Below are positions 22,410-29,876 of a stretch of DNA of 30,032 nt, piece after piece (positions within the stretch are counted from its first letter, which is position 1; each line of letters begins with the position of its first letter). Source of the DNA: JAEUKA01 sp035340095 (GTDB lineage Bacteria; Myxococcota_A; Polyangia; Palsa-1104; JAEUJZ01); assembly GCA_035340095.1 (NCBI GenBank), contig DAORGN010000037.1, positions 1 to 30,032 on the forward strand, written 5' to 3'. The notes under the pieces were generated by a model. It ran no database searches, was not told the origin of the DNA, and saw only the letters and a list, made by a program, of their open reading frames with translations. The position numbers and the translations under genes were made by a program.

Positions 22410-24716
22410 TTACCGGGTCACTTGGGCGAGCGGGGCCACGCCTTGGCTGCGACCGAGCCGCTGCAGATACGCGATAAGCGCCACCATCTGGCTGTCCCAA
22501 TCGACGGTGATTCCCTGACCTGCGAGATCCTTGGCAATCGCTTTCGCTTGCGCTTCAAGCTCTGCATTGCCATTGCCAATCTCTGCTGCGCTATACGGTA
22601 CGCCCAGCGTTTTCATCGCGTTCATTTTCACCGCCGTGTCACCCAGATCGAGCTTGCTCTTGGCCAGGAATGCATACGGCGGCATGTTCGATCCCTGCGA
22701 CGTCGATCGCGGGTCCATCAGGTGCTGGTAGTGCCACAGGTTGCCGTACTTGCCGCCCAAGCGGTGCAGGTCCGGACCCGTCCGCTTGCTGCCCCACTGG
22801 AATGGATGATCGTAAATGAACTCGCCCGCGGTGCTTGGATCCCCGTAGCGCAGTTTTTCACTTGGGAACGGACGCACCATCTGCGAATGGCAGGTGTAGC
22901 AGCCTTCGCGAACGTACAGATCCCGGCCATGCAGCTCCAGCGGTCGGTAGGGCTTTTGCACTGCGCCCGTCATCGGCACTGCGCGGTCGATCAGGATCGT
23001 CGGCAACAGCTCGGCGACGCCACCAATCAGGACCGCGATGAGCACCAGCGCAGTAAAGATGAGCGACCGGCCTTCCAGCGTGCGGTGCACATTCAGCCTG
23101 CCGCTGTCGTCTTTTTTCATCGCATACGAGAACCACATCACCAGCACAAAGCCAGTGAGAAGCGCCACGGTCGGAATCCAGATTTTCACTGAATCAATCA
23201 GGAAGAATGCTGCCATTCCGACGAGCGCCACCACCGAAAGCAGCAGCGGACGCGAAAACAGAATCGCCGTCCATGCCACTTCCTTGTGTGATTCCTCTTC
23301 TTCGACCACCGTGATCGACGTTTCGACTGCTTCCCCCGCAGAAATCGTCTTCCACAGGTTCACAATCATCAGCACAAAGCCCGTGATGTAAAGCAGTCCG
23401 CCTACCATCCGCGTCAGGTACATCGGACGAATCGCCAGCAGCGTTTCGACGAAGCTTGGGTACAGAAGCGCGCCTTCGGGATTGACCGCTTTCCACATAA
23501 GACCTTGGGTCACACCCGCAATCCACATCGAGATGGTGTAAAGCAGGATTCCCACCGTCGCGGTCCAGAAGTGCAGATCCGCCAGCGACCGCGAGTGAAG
23601 CGGACGATTCCACAGCTTGGGAACCAGATAGTAGAACATACCGGCTGCCATAAAGCCGTTCCAACCCAGCGCTCCGGTGTGCGCGTGACCGACGATCCAG
23701 TCCGTGTAGTGCGCAAGTCCGGACACGCTCTTTATCGAAAGCAGCGGGCCTTCAAACGTCGCCATTCCGTAAAACGTCACGCCCGCGATAAAGAACTTGA
23801 TCACCGGGTCGGTGCGCAGCTTGCCCCACGCGCCCCGCAGCGTCAAAAGTCCGTTTACCATGCCACCCCACGACGGTGCCCACAGCATCACCGAAAACAG
23901 CATTCCCATCGACTGCGCCCAGTCGGGCAGCGCGGTGTAAAGCAGGTGGTGCGGACCCGCCCAGATGTACATGAAGATGAGCGCCCAGAAGTGGACGATC
24001 GAGAGCCGATAGGAATAGACCGGACGTTCCGCCGCTTTCGGAAGGAAGTAGTACATGATTCCGAGAATCGGCGTCGTCAAAAAGAACGCGACCGCGTTGT
24101 GTCCGTACCACCACTGCACCAGCGCGTCCTGCACACCTGCGTAGATCGAATAGGACTTCAGTCCCGAAAACAGCGGCAGGGCCAAGCTGTTGACGATGTG
24201 GAGCACAGCGACGGTCAAGATCGTCGAGATGTAGAACCACAGCGCAACGTACAGGTGTTTTTCTTTCCGAATCGCCAGCGTCCAAAAGAAGTTGATCGCG
24301 AACACCACCCAGATGAGCGCGATCAGGATGTCGATCGGCCATTCCAGCTCGGCGTATTCCTTTCCTTGCGTAAAACCAAACGGCAAGGTGAGCGCCGCAC
24401 AGACGATGATGAGCTGCCAGCCATAGAAGTGGATCGCCGACAGCAGGTCGGAACCCATCCGCGACTTACACAGCCGCTGCGTCGAGTAGTAGACACCGGC
24501 AAACATCATGTTGCCGACGAACGCAAAGATCACTGCGTTGGTGTGCAGTGGACGCAAGCGTCCAAAGCTTAGGAATGACGCCAGGTTTAGCTCTGGGAAT
24601 GCGAGCTGTGATGCGATGAGGAGGCCGACGATCATGCCGATGATGCCCCAGAATATGGAGGCCAGCATGAACCTTCGGACCGTGACATCATCGTACGTAA
24701 TCCGTACTTCTTTCAT
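22410..24716 (-). CDS. ccoNO: Fused CcoN-CcoO, catalytic and monohaem subunits of cbb3 oxidase
   Basis: A 768-aa fusion of the O2-reducing subunit and the monohaem c subunit. In CcoN (about 1-480) the ligands are all present: low-spin haem His58 and His346, high-spin haem His344, CuB ligands His206, His256 and His257, cross-linking Tyr250, and Glu322. Each is one or two positions from the P. stutzeri numbering. About residues 500-545 are two linking membrane helices. The CcoO part (about 560-768) has the haem site CYTCH at 606-610 in the context GCYTCHSQMVRPFPSE. CcoN and CcoO are normally separate genes; fusions are known in some myxobacteria, Bdellovibrio and Bacteroidetes. It starts with AAAGGA before ATG 24716 and overlaps ccoS by ATGA. 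It gives high-affinity respiration at low O2. Confidence 0.97.
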   Translation of the reverse strand: MKEVRITYDDVTVRRFMLASIFWGIIGMIVGLLIASQLAFPELNLASFLSFGRLRPLHTNAVIFAFVGNMMFAGVYYSTQRLCKSRMGSDLLSAIHFYGWQLIIVCAALTLPFGFTQGKEYAELEWPIDILIALIWVVFAINFFWTLAIRKEKHLYVALWFYISTILTVAVLHIVNSLALPLFSGLKSYSIYAGVQDALVQWWYGHNAVAFFLTTPILGIMYYFLPKAAERPVYSYRLSIVHFWALIFMYIWAGPHHLLYTALPDWAQSMGMLFSVMLWAPSWGGMVNGLLTLRGAWGKLRTDPVIKFFIAGVTFYGMATFEGPLLSIKSVSGLAHYTDWIVGHAHTGALGWNGFMAAGMFYYLVPKLWNRPLHSRSLADLHFWTATVGILLYTISMWIAGVTQGLMWKAVNPEGALLYPSFVETLLAIRPMYLTRMVGGLLYITGFVLMIVNLWKTISAGEAVETSITVVEEEESHKEVAWTAILFSRPLLLSVVALVGMAAFFLIDSVKIWIPTVALLTGFVLVMWFSYAMKKDDSGRLNVHRTLEGRSLIFTALVLIAVLIGGVAELLPTILIDRAVPMTGAVQKPYRPLELHGRDLYVREGCYTCHSQMVRPFPSEKLRYGDPSTAGEFIYDHPFQWGSKRTGPDLHRLGGKYGNLWHYQHLMDPRSTSQGSNMPPYAFLAKSKLDLGDTAVKMNAMKTLGVPYSAAEIGNGNAELEAQAKAIAKDLAGQGITVDWDSQMVALIAYLQRLGRSQGVAPLAQVTR

Positions 24717-24901
24717 GACCTACGTTCCTTTGTTCGGGAAGGGGAGGGGGAAACCTTGATTTCCTCGTCGGAATCCAAGGGCAATAGGGACAACCGATCG
24801 GCGTATTCGTGACTGCGCCGCGTATACAGAAATCCAAACAGAATTCCTGCGGCGATCACAAGCAGAAGGCTCACAAACAGGGTGAGGTACAGCGCATTCA
24901 T
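24713..24901 (-). CDS. ccoS: CcoS, cbb3 oxidase maturation protein
   Basis: A 62-aa protein with one membrane helix (about residues 5-26, YLTLFVSLLLVIAAGILFGFL) and a charged tail with DSDEEI. Small size, topology and position between ccoI and ccoN identify CcoS/FixS, which is required for cofactor insertion into the oxidase. Both ends overlap neighbours by ATGA, so translation of ccoI, ccoS and ccoNO is tightly coupled. Confidence 0.88.
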   Translation of the reverse strand: MNALYLTLFVSLLLVIAAGILFGFLYTRRSHEYADRLSLLPLDSDEEIKVSPSPSRTKERRS

Positions 24902-27423
24902 GAAGACACTCCCAGCAAAAGCGGGGACTCCGTTTCACTTGATTTTTCGTCGGGGGCGTGCGGTATGTTCTGATCTGTTGCTTCGTCTTTGTCACGCAGC
25001 GAACGCACCGTGGCAAAGATCACGACCAGCGAGCTAAGCGGCATCGCCAGCGCACAGCGCAGCGGTGTCATAAGCCCCGCAAACGACAGAGACAGAACGA
25101 TCAAATTGTAAAAAGATGAAAGTCCCAGGTTGCGCAAGATGGTGCGACGCAGCGCTTTCGCCGTCTTTAGCGCTTCACTTATCGGGCCGATTCCGACCCC
25201 TGAAAAATAGAAGTCAGCGCGGGCTGGCAGCGTCGGGCGATCAATCGCCGGAGTGCCCGCACAAGCCGCCGCCGAAAACGCGAGCGCATCGTTGATTCCG
25301 TCCCCAATCATCAGCGTATCGCCATGGCCGTCATCGATCTGTTTGACCATCGCGCACTTTTGTTCGGGGGACAGACCGCCAAATGCGTCACAAATGCCAA
25401 GCTGCCGTCCGATGCGGCTGACTTTGTCTTGCCGATCCCCGGACAGGATGAATAGTGACAGACCTTGTGCTTTGAGCGCCGATACCTCGGACGCTGCATC
25501 GCGACAGAGTGCTTCCGAAAGGGAAAAACGCGCAAGCGGAACGCCATCGCAGCCAAACACCGACTGCGGCTCGCTCGAATCGGAATCGGACTGGGAATCG
25601 GCTTGGGAATCGGCGTCTGTCGGCAACACAAAGCGCGGCGTTCCCAGCCGATAGGTGTGACCGAAGCGGCCAAGTGAAAGACCCAGTCCCGCGTGTTCTT
25701 CCACTTGGGCTGTCGCATCGATACCGTCCTCGGTGCCAAGCTGGGAAATCGCCGACAAAATCGCCCGGCTGACCGGATGATTCGATCGCGCCACCATTTG
25801 AAACAGCGCCTGCCTTTGTTCGCTGGACAGACCATGCAGCGGCGCTTTGTTCGCAAGTGTCAGCTCGCTGAGCGTCACCGTTCCGGTCTTGTCCAGAAGC
25901 ACTTTGCGCAGTCCGAGCGCGCGATCAAAAAACGATGGTGTCCGCACAAACAGACCACGCCGCCGCAGCCGCGCTTGCGCAAGTTCATAGGCCAGCGGCG
26001 TCGCGATTCCGAGCGCACAGGGACAGGTCACGACCAGCACCGCCACCGCTACTTCCGTCGCCCGCAGCACTCCTGATCGAAACCACAGCGCAAAAGCGGT
26101 CGTCGCCAAAAGAAGCACCAAAGAGACATAATATCGACTGAGGTAGTCCCAAAAATCTGCGCGCTGGCCGCTTGCAGCAACGTCTCCGGGCAGCGGTTTT
26201 TCGACGCTGGGTGCACAGAGCAGATCGCGCAGACGTGACGCACTGAACGCTTCATCGGCAGAGAGTCGGACCGCTTCTTTTCCGCGGTTGTGGGCCCCTG
26301 CGGGAATGGCTTGTTTTTCGGCGTATTGCTTGGGCGTCGACTCTCCCATGATCCAGTCGAGCGAAAACTCTGCCGTCCCATCGAGCAGCGTCGCCTGCAC
26401 CGGCAGAAGTTCGCCCGGCGCGCACAGCAGCACTTGGTCTTTTTGGATCTGCGACGCCGGCAGGATTTCCAGACGGCTTGTGCCATCGGTCCCCGTCCGA
26501 ATCGTTCGCACAAGCAGTCCAGACACCGTATCGTCCGCCAGCAGCCTTTGCCGGTTGTGACTCGCGAGCCGTCGCTGAAGGAGCCGCCCGAGCAGCATCA
26601 GCGTAATGAAAATGCACAGCGTATCGAAATAGGAAGCGCGTCCCTCGCCGGCAAAGAACGACCACACGCTGCCGACGTAGGTCAAAAGGATGCCGAGCGC
26701 AATCGGAACATCCATGTGCAAGATGCCGCGCGAAATCGCTTGCACGGCGCTGCGGAAGAACACCGTTCCACCGATTAACACCGTCGCTGTGCCCAGTGCC
26801 AGACCGCCGTACCCAAACAGCTTGTAGATGATCGGTTCTTCGCGCTGCGACAGACCAAAATAGGTCGAAAACGCGAAAATCATGCTGTTCATCGAAAGCG
26901 CTGCGCTTAAGCCAAGCCGCAGCACCAAGTCATCGACTTTGGCATCGCCGTCTTTGCGGGCCGGCCCCAGCCGATAGCCGAGCGCTTCGACATCATCGAC
27001 AAACTGCTCGACGGTTTGGCGACCGTGCTGCGTGCGGCGATACAAAAGCTCGATCCGACCGACGGCAGGATTGACCATGATGCGGGCGGCACCGGGCTTT
27101 TTCAGGAACAGCTTTTCCAAAAGCCATACACACGCCGCACACTCCAGCCCTTGGACATCGAGCCGCAGCGCCACAAGCTCGGCATCGGCGGCCTTGCTCT
27201 CGGCTTGGTCCAGCAGCGGCGTAAGCCACAGGCGCTCGCGTTTTTCCCCCCGACTGCCCACTGCCGACAGCCGCGTCGCCCCGCGCAGTGCATAAAAATT
27301 GAGCAGGCCGGCTGACTGCAAAAGACCATGCGCCGCCTTGCAGCCAACGCAGCAGTACGGATGGTAGGCCGCGTCAGACGAAGCGGGTGAGTTGCAGTGG
27401 GGACAAACGCTAAGAGCGGTCAT
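24898..27423 (-). CDS. ccoI: CcoI, copper-exporting P1B ATPase for cbb3 oxidase
   Basis: An 841-aa P1B-type ATPase. It begins with a Cys-rich metal-binding domain (CPHC at residues 7-10, YCCVGC near 23-28). An HMA-like domain with LECAACVWLLE (about residue 95) follows, then eight expected membrane helices. The copper motif is CPC (about 464), the phosphorylation site DKTGT (about 508) and the hinge GDGIND (about 704). FixI/CcoI members supply copper to the cbb3 oxidase. An acidic insertion rich in Asp, Ser and Gln (about 596-615), encoded by a 12-bp tandem repeat, lies in the nucleotide-binding part. ATG 27423 has AAGGAG ten bases upstream. It is the first gene of the oxidase operon and lies downstream of a strong sigma-54 promoter, with a leader of about 50 bases. 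Confidence 0.96.
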   Translation of the reverse strand: MTALSVCPHCNSPASSDAAYHPYCCVGCKAAHGLLQSAGLLNFYALRGATRLSAVGSRGEKRERLWLTPLLDQAESKAADAELVALRLDVQGLECAACVWLLEKLFLKKPGAARIMVNPAVGRIELLYRRTQHGRQTVEQFVDDVEALGYRLGPARKDGDAKVDDLVLRLGLSAALSMNSMIFAFSTYFGLSQREEPIIYKLFGYGGLALGTATVLIGGTVFFRSAVQAISRGILHMDVPIALGILLTYVGSVWSFFAGEGRASYFDTLCIFITLMLLGRLLQRRLASHNRQRLLADDTVSGLLVRTIRTGTDGTSRLEILPASQIQKDQVLLCAPGELLPVQATLLDGTAEFSLDWIMGESTPKQYAEKQAIPAGAHNRGKEAVRLSADEAFSASRLRDLLCAPSVEKPLPGDVAASGQRADFWDYLSRYYVSLVLLLATTAFALWFRSGVLRATEVAVAVLVVTCPCALGIATPLAYELAQARLRRRGLFVRTPSFFDRALGLRKVLLDKTGTVTLSELTLANKAPLHGLSSEQRQALFQMVARSNHPVSRAILSAISQLGTEDGIDATAQVEEHAGLGLSLGRFGHTYRLGTPRFVLPTDADSQADSQSDSDSSEPQSVFGCDGVPLARFSLSEALCRDAASEVSALKAQGLSLFILSGDRQDKVSRIGRQLGICDAFGGLSPEQKCAMVKQIDDGHGDTLMIGDGINDALAFSAAACAGTPAIDRPTLPARADFYFSGVGIGPISEALKTAKALRRTILRNLGLSSFYNLIVLSLSFAGLMTPLRCALAMPLSSLVVIFATVRSLRDKDEATDQNIPHAPDEKSSETESPLLLGVSS

Positions 27424-27486
27424 GGCCGCTCGGCTCCTTGGTTGTTTCGGTCCGCGCAGTGTGCCGCGCGTCTCTCTCCTTGGGGA

Positions 27487-27502
27487 AGCAAAGGCTTTGC
27501 CA
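27487..27502 (-). promoter_or_regulatory. Sigma-54 promoter of the cbb3 oxidase operon
   Basis: On the minus strand the sequence is TGGCAAAGCCTTTGCT. This fits the -24/-12 consensus TGGCACG-N4-TTGCW with the essential GG and GC separated by exactly ten bases. Transcription would begin about 12 bases downstream, near 27476, leaving a leader of roughly 53 bases before ccoI. Two palindromic sites lie about 76 and 109 bases upstream of that point, and an EBP gene is divergent from it. Confidence 0.8.
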
Positions 27503-27543
27503 AGACTGCTCAGCCACGGGACTCGGTCAGCGCGGACGAAAAC

Positions 27544-27560
27544 TGTTCCCTATCGGAACA
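27544..27560. promoter_or_regulatory. Palindromic operator 1, probable EBP enhancer site
   Basis: TGTTCC-CTATC-GGAACA, perfect six-base arms and a five-base spacer. It is the same architecture as the sites at 27576-27594 and 29205-29221. It is centred about 76 bases upstream of the predicted ccoI start point, the usual distance for a sigma-54 enhancer. Confidence 0.75.
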
Positions 27561-27575
27561 CAACTTTGACCCTTT

Positions 27576-27594
27576 GTGTACCCAAACGGTACAC
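27576..27594. promoter_or_regulatory. Palindromic operator 2, probable EBP enhancer site
   Basis: GTGTACC-CAAAC-GGTACAC, perfect seven-base arms. Core TGTACC-N5-GGTACA differs from operator 1 by one symmetric base change per arm. The two centres are 33 bp apart, about three helical turns, so both face the same side of the DNA. It may also control the EBP gene starting at 27654. Confidence 0.75.
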
Positions 27595-27653
27595 GCCAGC
27601 CCCGCGCAAGCTCTCCCACGAATCTGCGCTTCTGCTAAAGTACCGACTTGCCG

Positions 27654-29195
27654 ATGCAGGCCCCTTCCCTCGCACGTCACTTTCACCTGCTCAGCGATGC
27701 GGATTTGCAGGCGCTGGCACCCGTGCTGCGTCATCTGCGCGAGCAGCGGACGCGGGTTCTCGACGAGTTTTATAAGCGCTACCTGATTCACTTTGGCCAA
27801 GAAGTCAGCCTTGGATTTTCCGACTTTTCGGCGCTGTATGGTCGCGATCTGGATGCGATGGTGCGGCACCTGGCCGATCTCGACATGGACGACTTTGCCG
27901 CCGAAGTGCGGGCCGTCGGCTATGAAATGAGCGAGCGCGGCGTGCCGTTTGCCGAAGTGATCTCGTCGCTGCATTTGCTAGAGGAAGCGGTCGGAACGGT
28001 GCTCGGGCCTGCCGTCGCGCGGGGCGAGCTTCAGCCTCGGGTGTTTCAGATTTTCGACAAGCTCAGCCACTGCCGGATCATTGTGCTCGCCGGGGCTTAT
28101 TTCACCGGGCAGTCTGCCGACGCTGAGCAGCAGCTGCACAATGTCTCTTCGCTGCAAGATGGCAGCGACTTGGCGCGGCAGTTTTCGTCGCTGGTCGGTC
28201 AAAGTGAAGCCATGCGACGGCTGTTTGCGCAGCTTCAAGCGGCGGCACTAAGCCCTGGCGGAGCCGCCCTGCTCGTCGGAGAAAGCGGCACCGGCAAAGA
28301 GCTTGCGGCACGCGCGCTGCATCAAAAAAGCCGTGGCGTAAAGCGTCCCTTCGTCGCCGTAAACTGTGCTGCGCTGCCACGCGATCTGATCGAAAGCGAG
28401 CTGTTTGGCCATCGTCGCGGCGCGTATACCGGCGCGCAGACCGAATACGGCGGTCTGGTGCGCGCAGCGTCGACAGGGACATTGTTTCTCGACGAAATCA
28501 CCGAAATGGCAGTTGAAGTCCAAGCCAAGCTGCTGCGCGTGCTGGAAGAAAAAGCAGTGCGCCCAGTGGGAGCACCTGGCGAAATTGCCGTCGATGTTCG
28601 CTTTATCGCATCGACCAATCGCGATCCCCAAAAAGCCGTGGCCGCAGGGCTCCTGCGGGAGGATCTGTACTACCGCATCAGCGCCTTTCGGGTCGACTTG
28701 CCGCCGCTGCGTGAGCGACGGGGCGACATCCCGCTTCTGGTCCGCCACTTTGCCGAGCTTTTGCACAAGCGGGGACTTCGCGCGATCGAACAATTCGACG
28801 CGGCGGCGCTGCGTGCTCTCCAGACGTATACCTGGCCGGGCAACGTGCGCGAGCTGCGAAACGCGATCGATTTTGCGCTGACCGTCGGAAGTGGTCCCGC
28901 GCTTCTGCGCGACGATCTGCCCCCGCATGTGTTGCGTGGCGCGGCGCCGCCGCTTCCGGGCGATGCCCCAGCCAGCGGGGATTCCCCGTCGAGCGCGGAG
29001 GCCAGTGTACCCGCGTCAGACAAAGATTCCGCCGGCGCTGTCCCCACCATGGAAGAAGCCGAGCGCGAGCTGATCCAGCGGGCGCTGTCAGCGACGGGCG
29101 GAAACAAGCTGCAAGCGGCGCGGATGCTCGGGATTTCGCGCCATCGTCTGTATGACAGCTTGCGGCGGTTTCGGATCGAAGACGCCGAAGCCTAA
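27654..29195 (+). CDS. Sigma-54-dependent activator with globin-coupled-sensor/RsbR-like N-domain
   Basis: A 513-aa enhancer-binding protein. Residues 1-155 are all-helical: LSDADLQALAPVLRHLREQ and VLDEFYKRY resemble the start of globin-coupled sensors, while GYEMSERGVPFAEVISSLHLLEE resembles their F-G region or an RsbR N-domain. In my alignment Met92 replaces the proximal His. The AAA+ domain (about 178-410) has GESGTGKE (209-216), GAYTGA in place of the sigma-54-contacting GAFTGA (256-261), LFLDEI (277-282) and REDLYYRI. A Pro/Ser/Ala linker leads to a Fis-type HTH with NKLQAARMLGISRHRLYDSL. It is neither NorR (no GAF) nor NtrC (no receiver). Divergence from the oxidase operon, two sigma-54 promoters and three shared palindromes make it the likely local regulator. 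The TTG at 27648 is an alternative start; ribosome signals are weak. Confidence 0.93.
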   Translation: MQAPSLARHFHLLSDADLQALAPVLRHLREQRTRVLDEFYKRYLIHFGQEVSLGFSDFSALYGRDLDAMVRHLADLDMDDFAAEVRAVGYEMSERGVPFAEVISSLHLLEEAVGTVLGPAVARGELQPRVFQIFDKLSHCRIIVLAGAYFTGQSADAEQQLHNVSSLQDGSDLARQFSSLVGQSEAMRRLFAQLQAAALSPGGAALLVGESGTGKELAARALHQKSRGVKRPFVAVNCAALPRDLIESELFGHRRGAYTGAQTEYGGLVRAASTGTLFLDEITEMAVEVQAKLLRVLEEKAVRPVGAPGEIAVDVRFIASTNRDPQKAVAAGLLREDLYYRISAFRVDLPPLRERRGDIPLLVRHFAELLHKRGLRAIEQFDAAALRALQTYTWPGNVRELRNAIDFALTVGSGPALLRDDLPPHVLRGAAPPLPGDAPASGDSPSSAEASVPASDKDSAGAVPTMEEAERELIQRALSATGGNKLQAARMLGISRHRLYDSLRRFRIEDAEA

Positions 29196-29204
29196 GCCGC
29201 GAAC

Positions 29205-29221
29205 TGTTCCCAAAAGGAACA
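29205..29221. promoter_or_regulatory. Palindromic operator 3, upstream of the hemerythrin gene
   Basis: TGTTCC-CAAAA-GGAACA, arms identical to operator 1 with a different five-base spacer. It lies ten bases after the EBP stop, centred about 65 bases before the predicted sigma-54 start point of the hemerythrin gene. Confidence 0.75.
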
Positions 29222-29251
29222 CTGTGGCCTGCTTCCTGTGTGGCCAAGATG

Positions 29252-29267
29252 TGGCCGGACTTTTGCA
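29252..29267 (+). promoter_or_regulatory. Sigma-54 promoter of the hemerythrin gene
   Basis: TGGCCGGACTTTTGCA has GG and GC ten bases apart and a perfect TTGCA in the -12 element. The start point would be about 29278, only some five bases before ATG 29283. Either the message is nearly leaderless or translation begins at the in-frame ATG 29427. Confidence 0.75.
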
Positions 29268-29282
29268 TGATCTCGCCACTTG

Positions 29283-29876
29283 ATGGGGCTTTACCGCAAA
29301 CCCGCAGACACAAGGCGCAGCGCTCCCCGCGCGATCCGCGTCGCTGCGTCGGATTCGGCCAAAGATTCGGCGTCGGCTGATTCGCAGGGCCGCAGCGCAA
29401 GCCGAGCTCCGACGCTTTACGCCAACATGATCGAGCAGCATCACGAGATCGATCAGCTGCTCAGCCGGCTTGTGCAGGCCGTGGCGCACATCAATGGGCC
29501 TCCCGAACGGGCGCAGGCACGGCGACTTTTGACACGGCTGCGCAAGACGCTGTACGCCCACATCTCACTCGAAGACGGAATTCTGTTTCGCGAGTTTGAA
29601 TCCCAGAGCGGACTGCTTTTGGAAGGCCCGACGGCGACGCTCCGTCGTGAACATCAGGTGCTCAAAGCGCGGATCGAAGAGCTGTCGGTATCGATCGACA
29701 ACGGTGAAAAAACGCCGACGCTCTTGCGGTTGCTCGAAGCGTTTTGTGCGCTGTACGCCGATCACGGTCGTCGTGAAGAGGTGATGTACGGAATTTGTGA
29801 ACGGCTTTTGTCCCCCGAGCTCCTCGCGAAAGCGCAGACGCTGCTGCGCCGCAAGCCATCCCGCAGCGGAGACTAG
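29283..29876 (+). CDS. Hemerythrin (HHE) domain protein
   Basis: A 197-aa cytosolic protein. Residues 46-175 form a four-helix hemerythrin-like bundle with MIEQHHEIDQLL (His53/His54), YAHISLEDGILFREFE (His93-x3-Glu97), LRREHQVLK (His124) and YADHGRREEVMY (His161, Glu165). These are the expected spacings of the di-iron ligands. Such proteins bind O2 or NO or protect against them. The first 45 residues are a basic, Ser/Ala-rich extension of low complexity. Starting at ATG 29427 would remove it but also the beginning of the first helix context, so I keep 29283. Neither start has a good ribosome site. The sigma-54 promoter and operator 3 just upstream link it to the EBP and the oxidase operon. 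Confidence 0.88.
   Translation: MGLYRKPADTRRSAPRAIRVAASDSAKDSASADSQGRSASRAPTLYANMIEQHHEIDQLLSRLVQAVAHINGPPERAQARRLLTRLRKTLYAHISLEDGILFREFESQSGLLLEGPTATLRREHQVLKARIEELSVSIDNGEKTPTLLRLLEAFCALYADHGRREEVMYGICERLLSPELLAKAQTLLRRKPSRSGD

Noticed and set aside
21585..24572. Two long plus-strand frames opposite ccoP, ccoQ and ccoNO
   Set aside because: They are Arg/His/Gln-rich shadows of well-identified oxidase genes with no domain or ribosome site.
27424..27653. An FNR/FixK-type box before the cbb3 operon
   Set aside because: No TTGAT-N4-ATCAA-like sequence was found by eye. The only strong signals are the sigma-54 promoter and two other palindromes.
27654..29195. Calling the EBP NorR because of the hemerythrin and respiratory context
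   Set aside because: There is no GAF domain, the sigma-54 loop reads GAYTGA, and the palindromes do not match the GT-N7-AC pattern of NorR sites.
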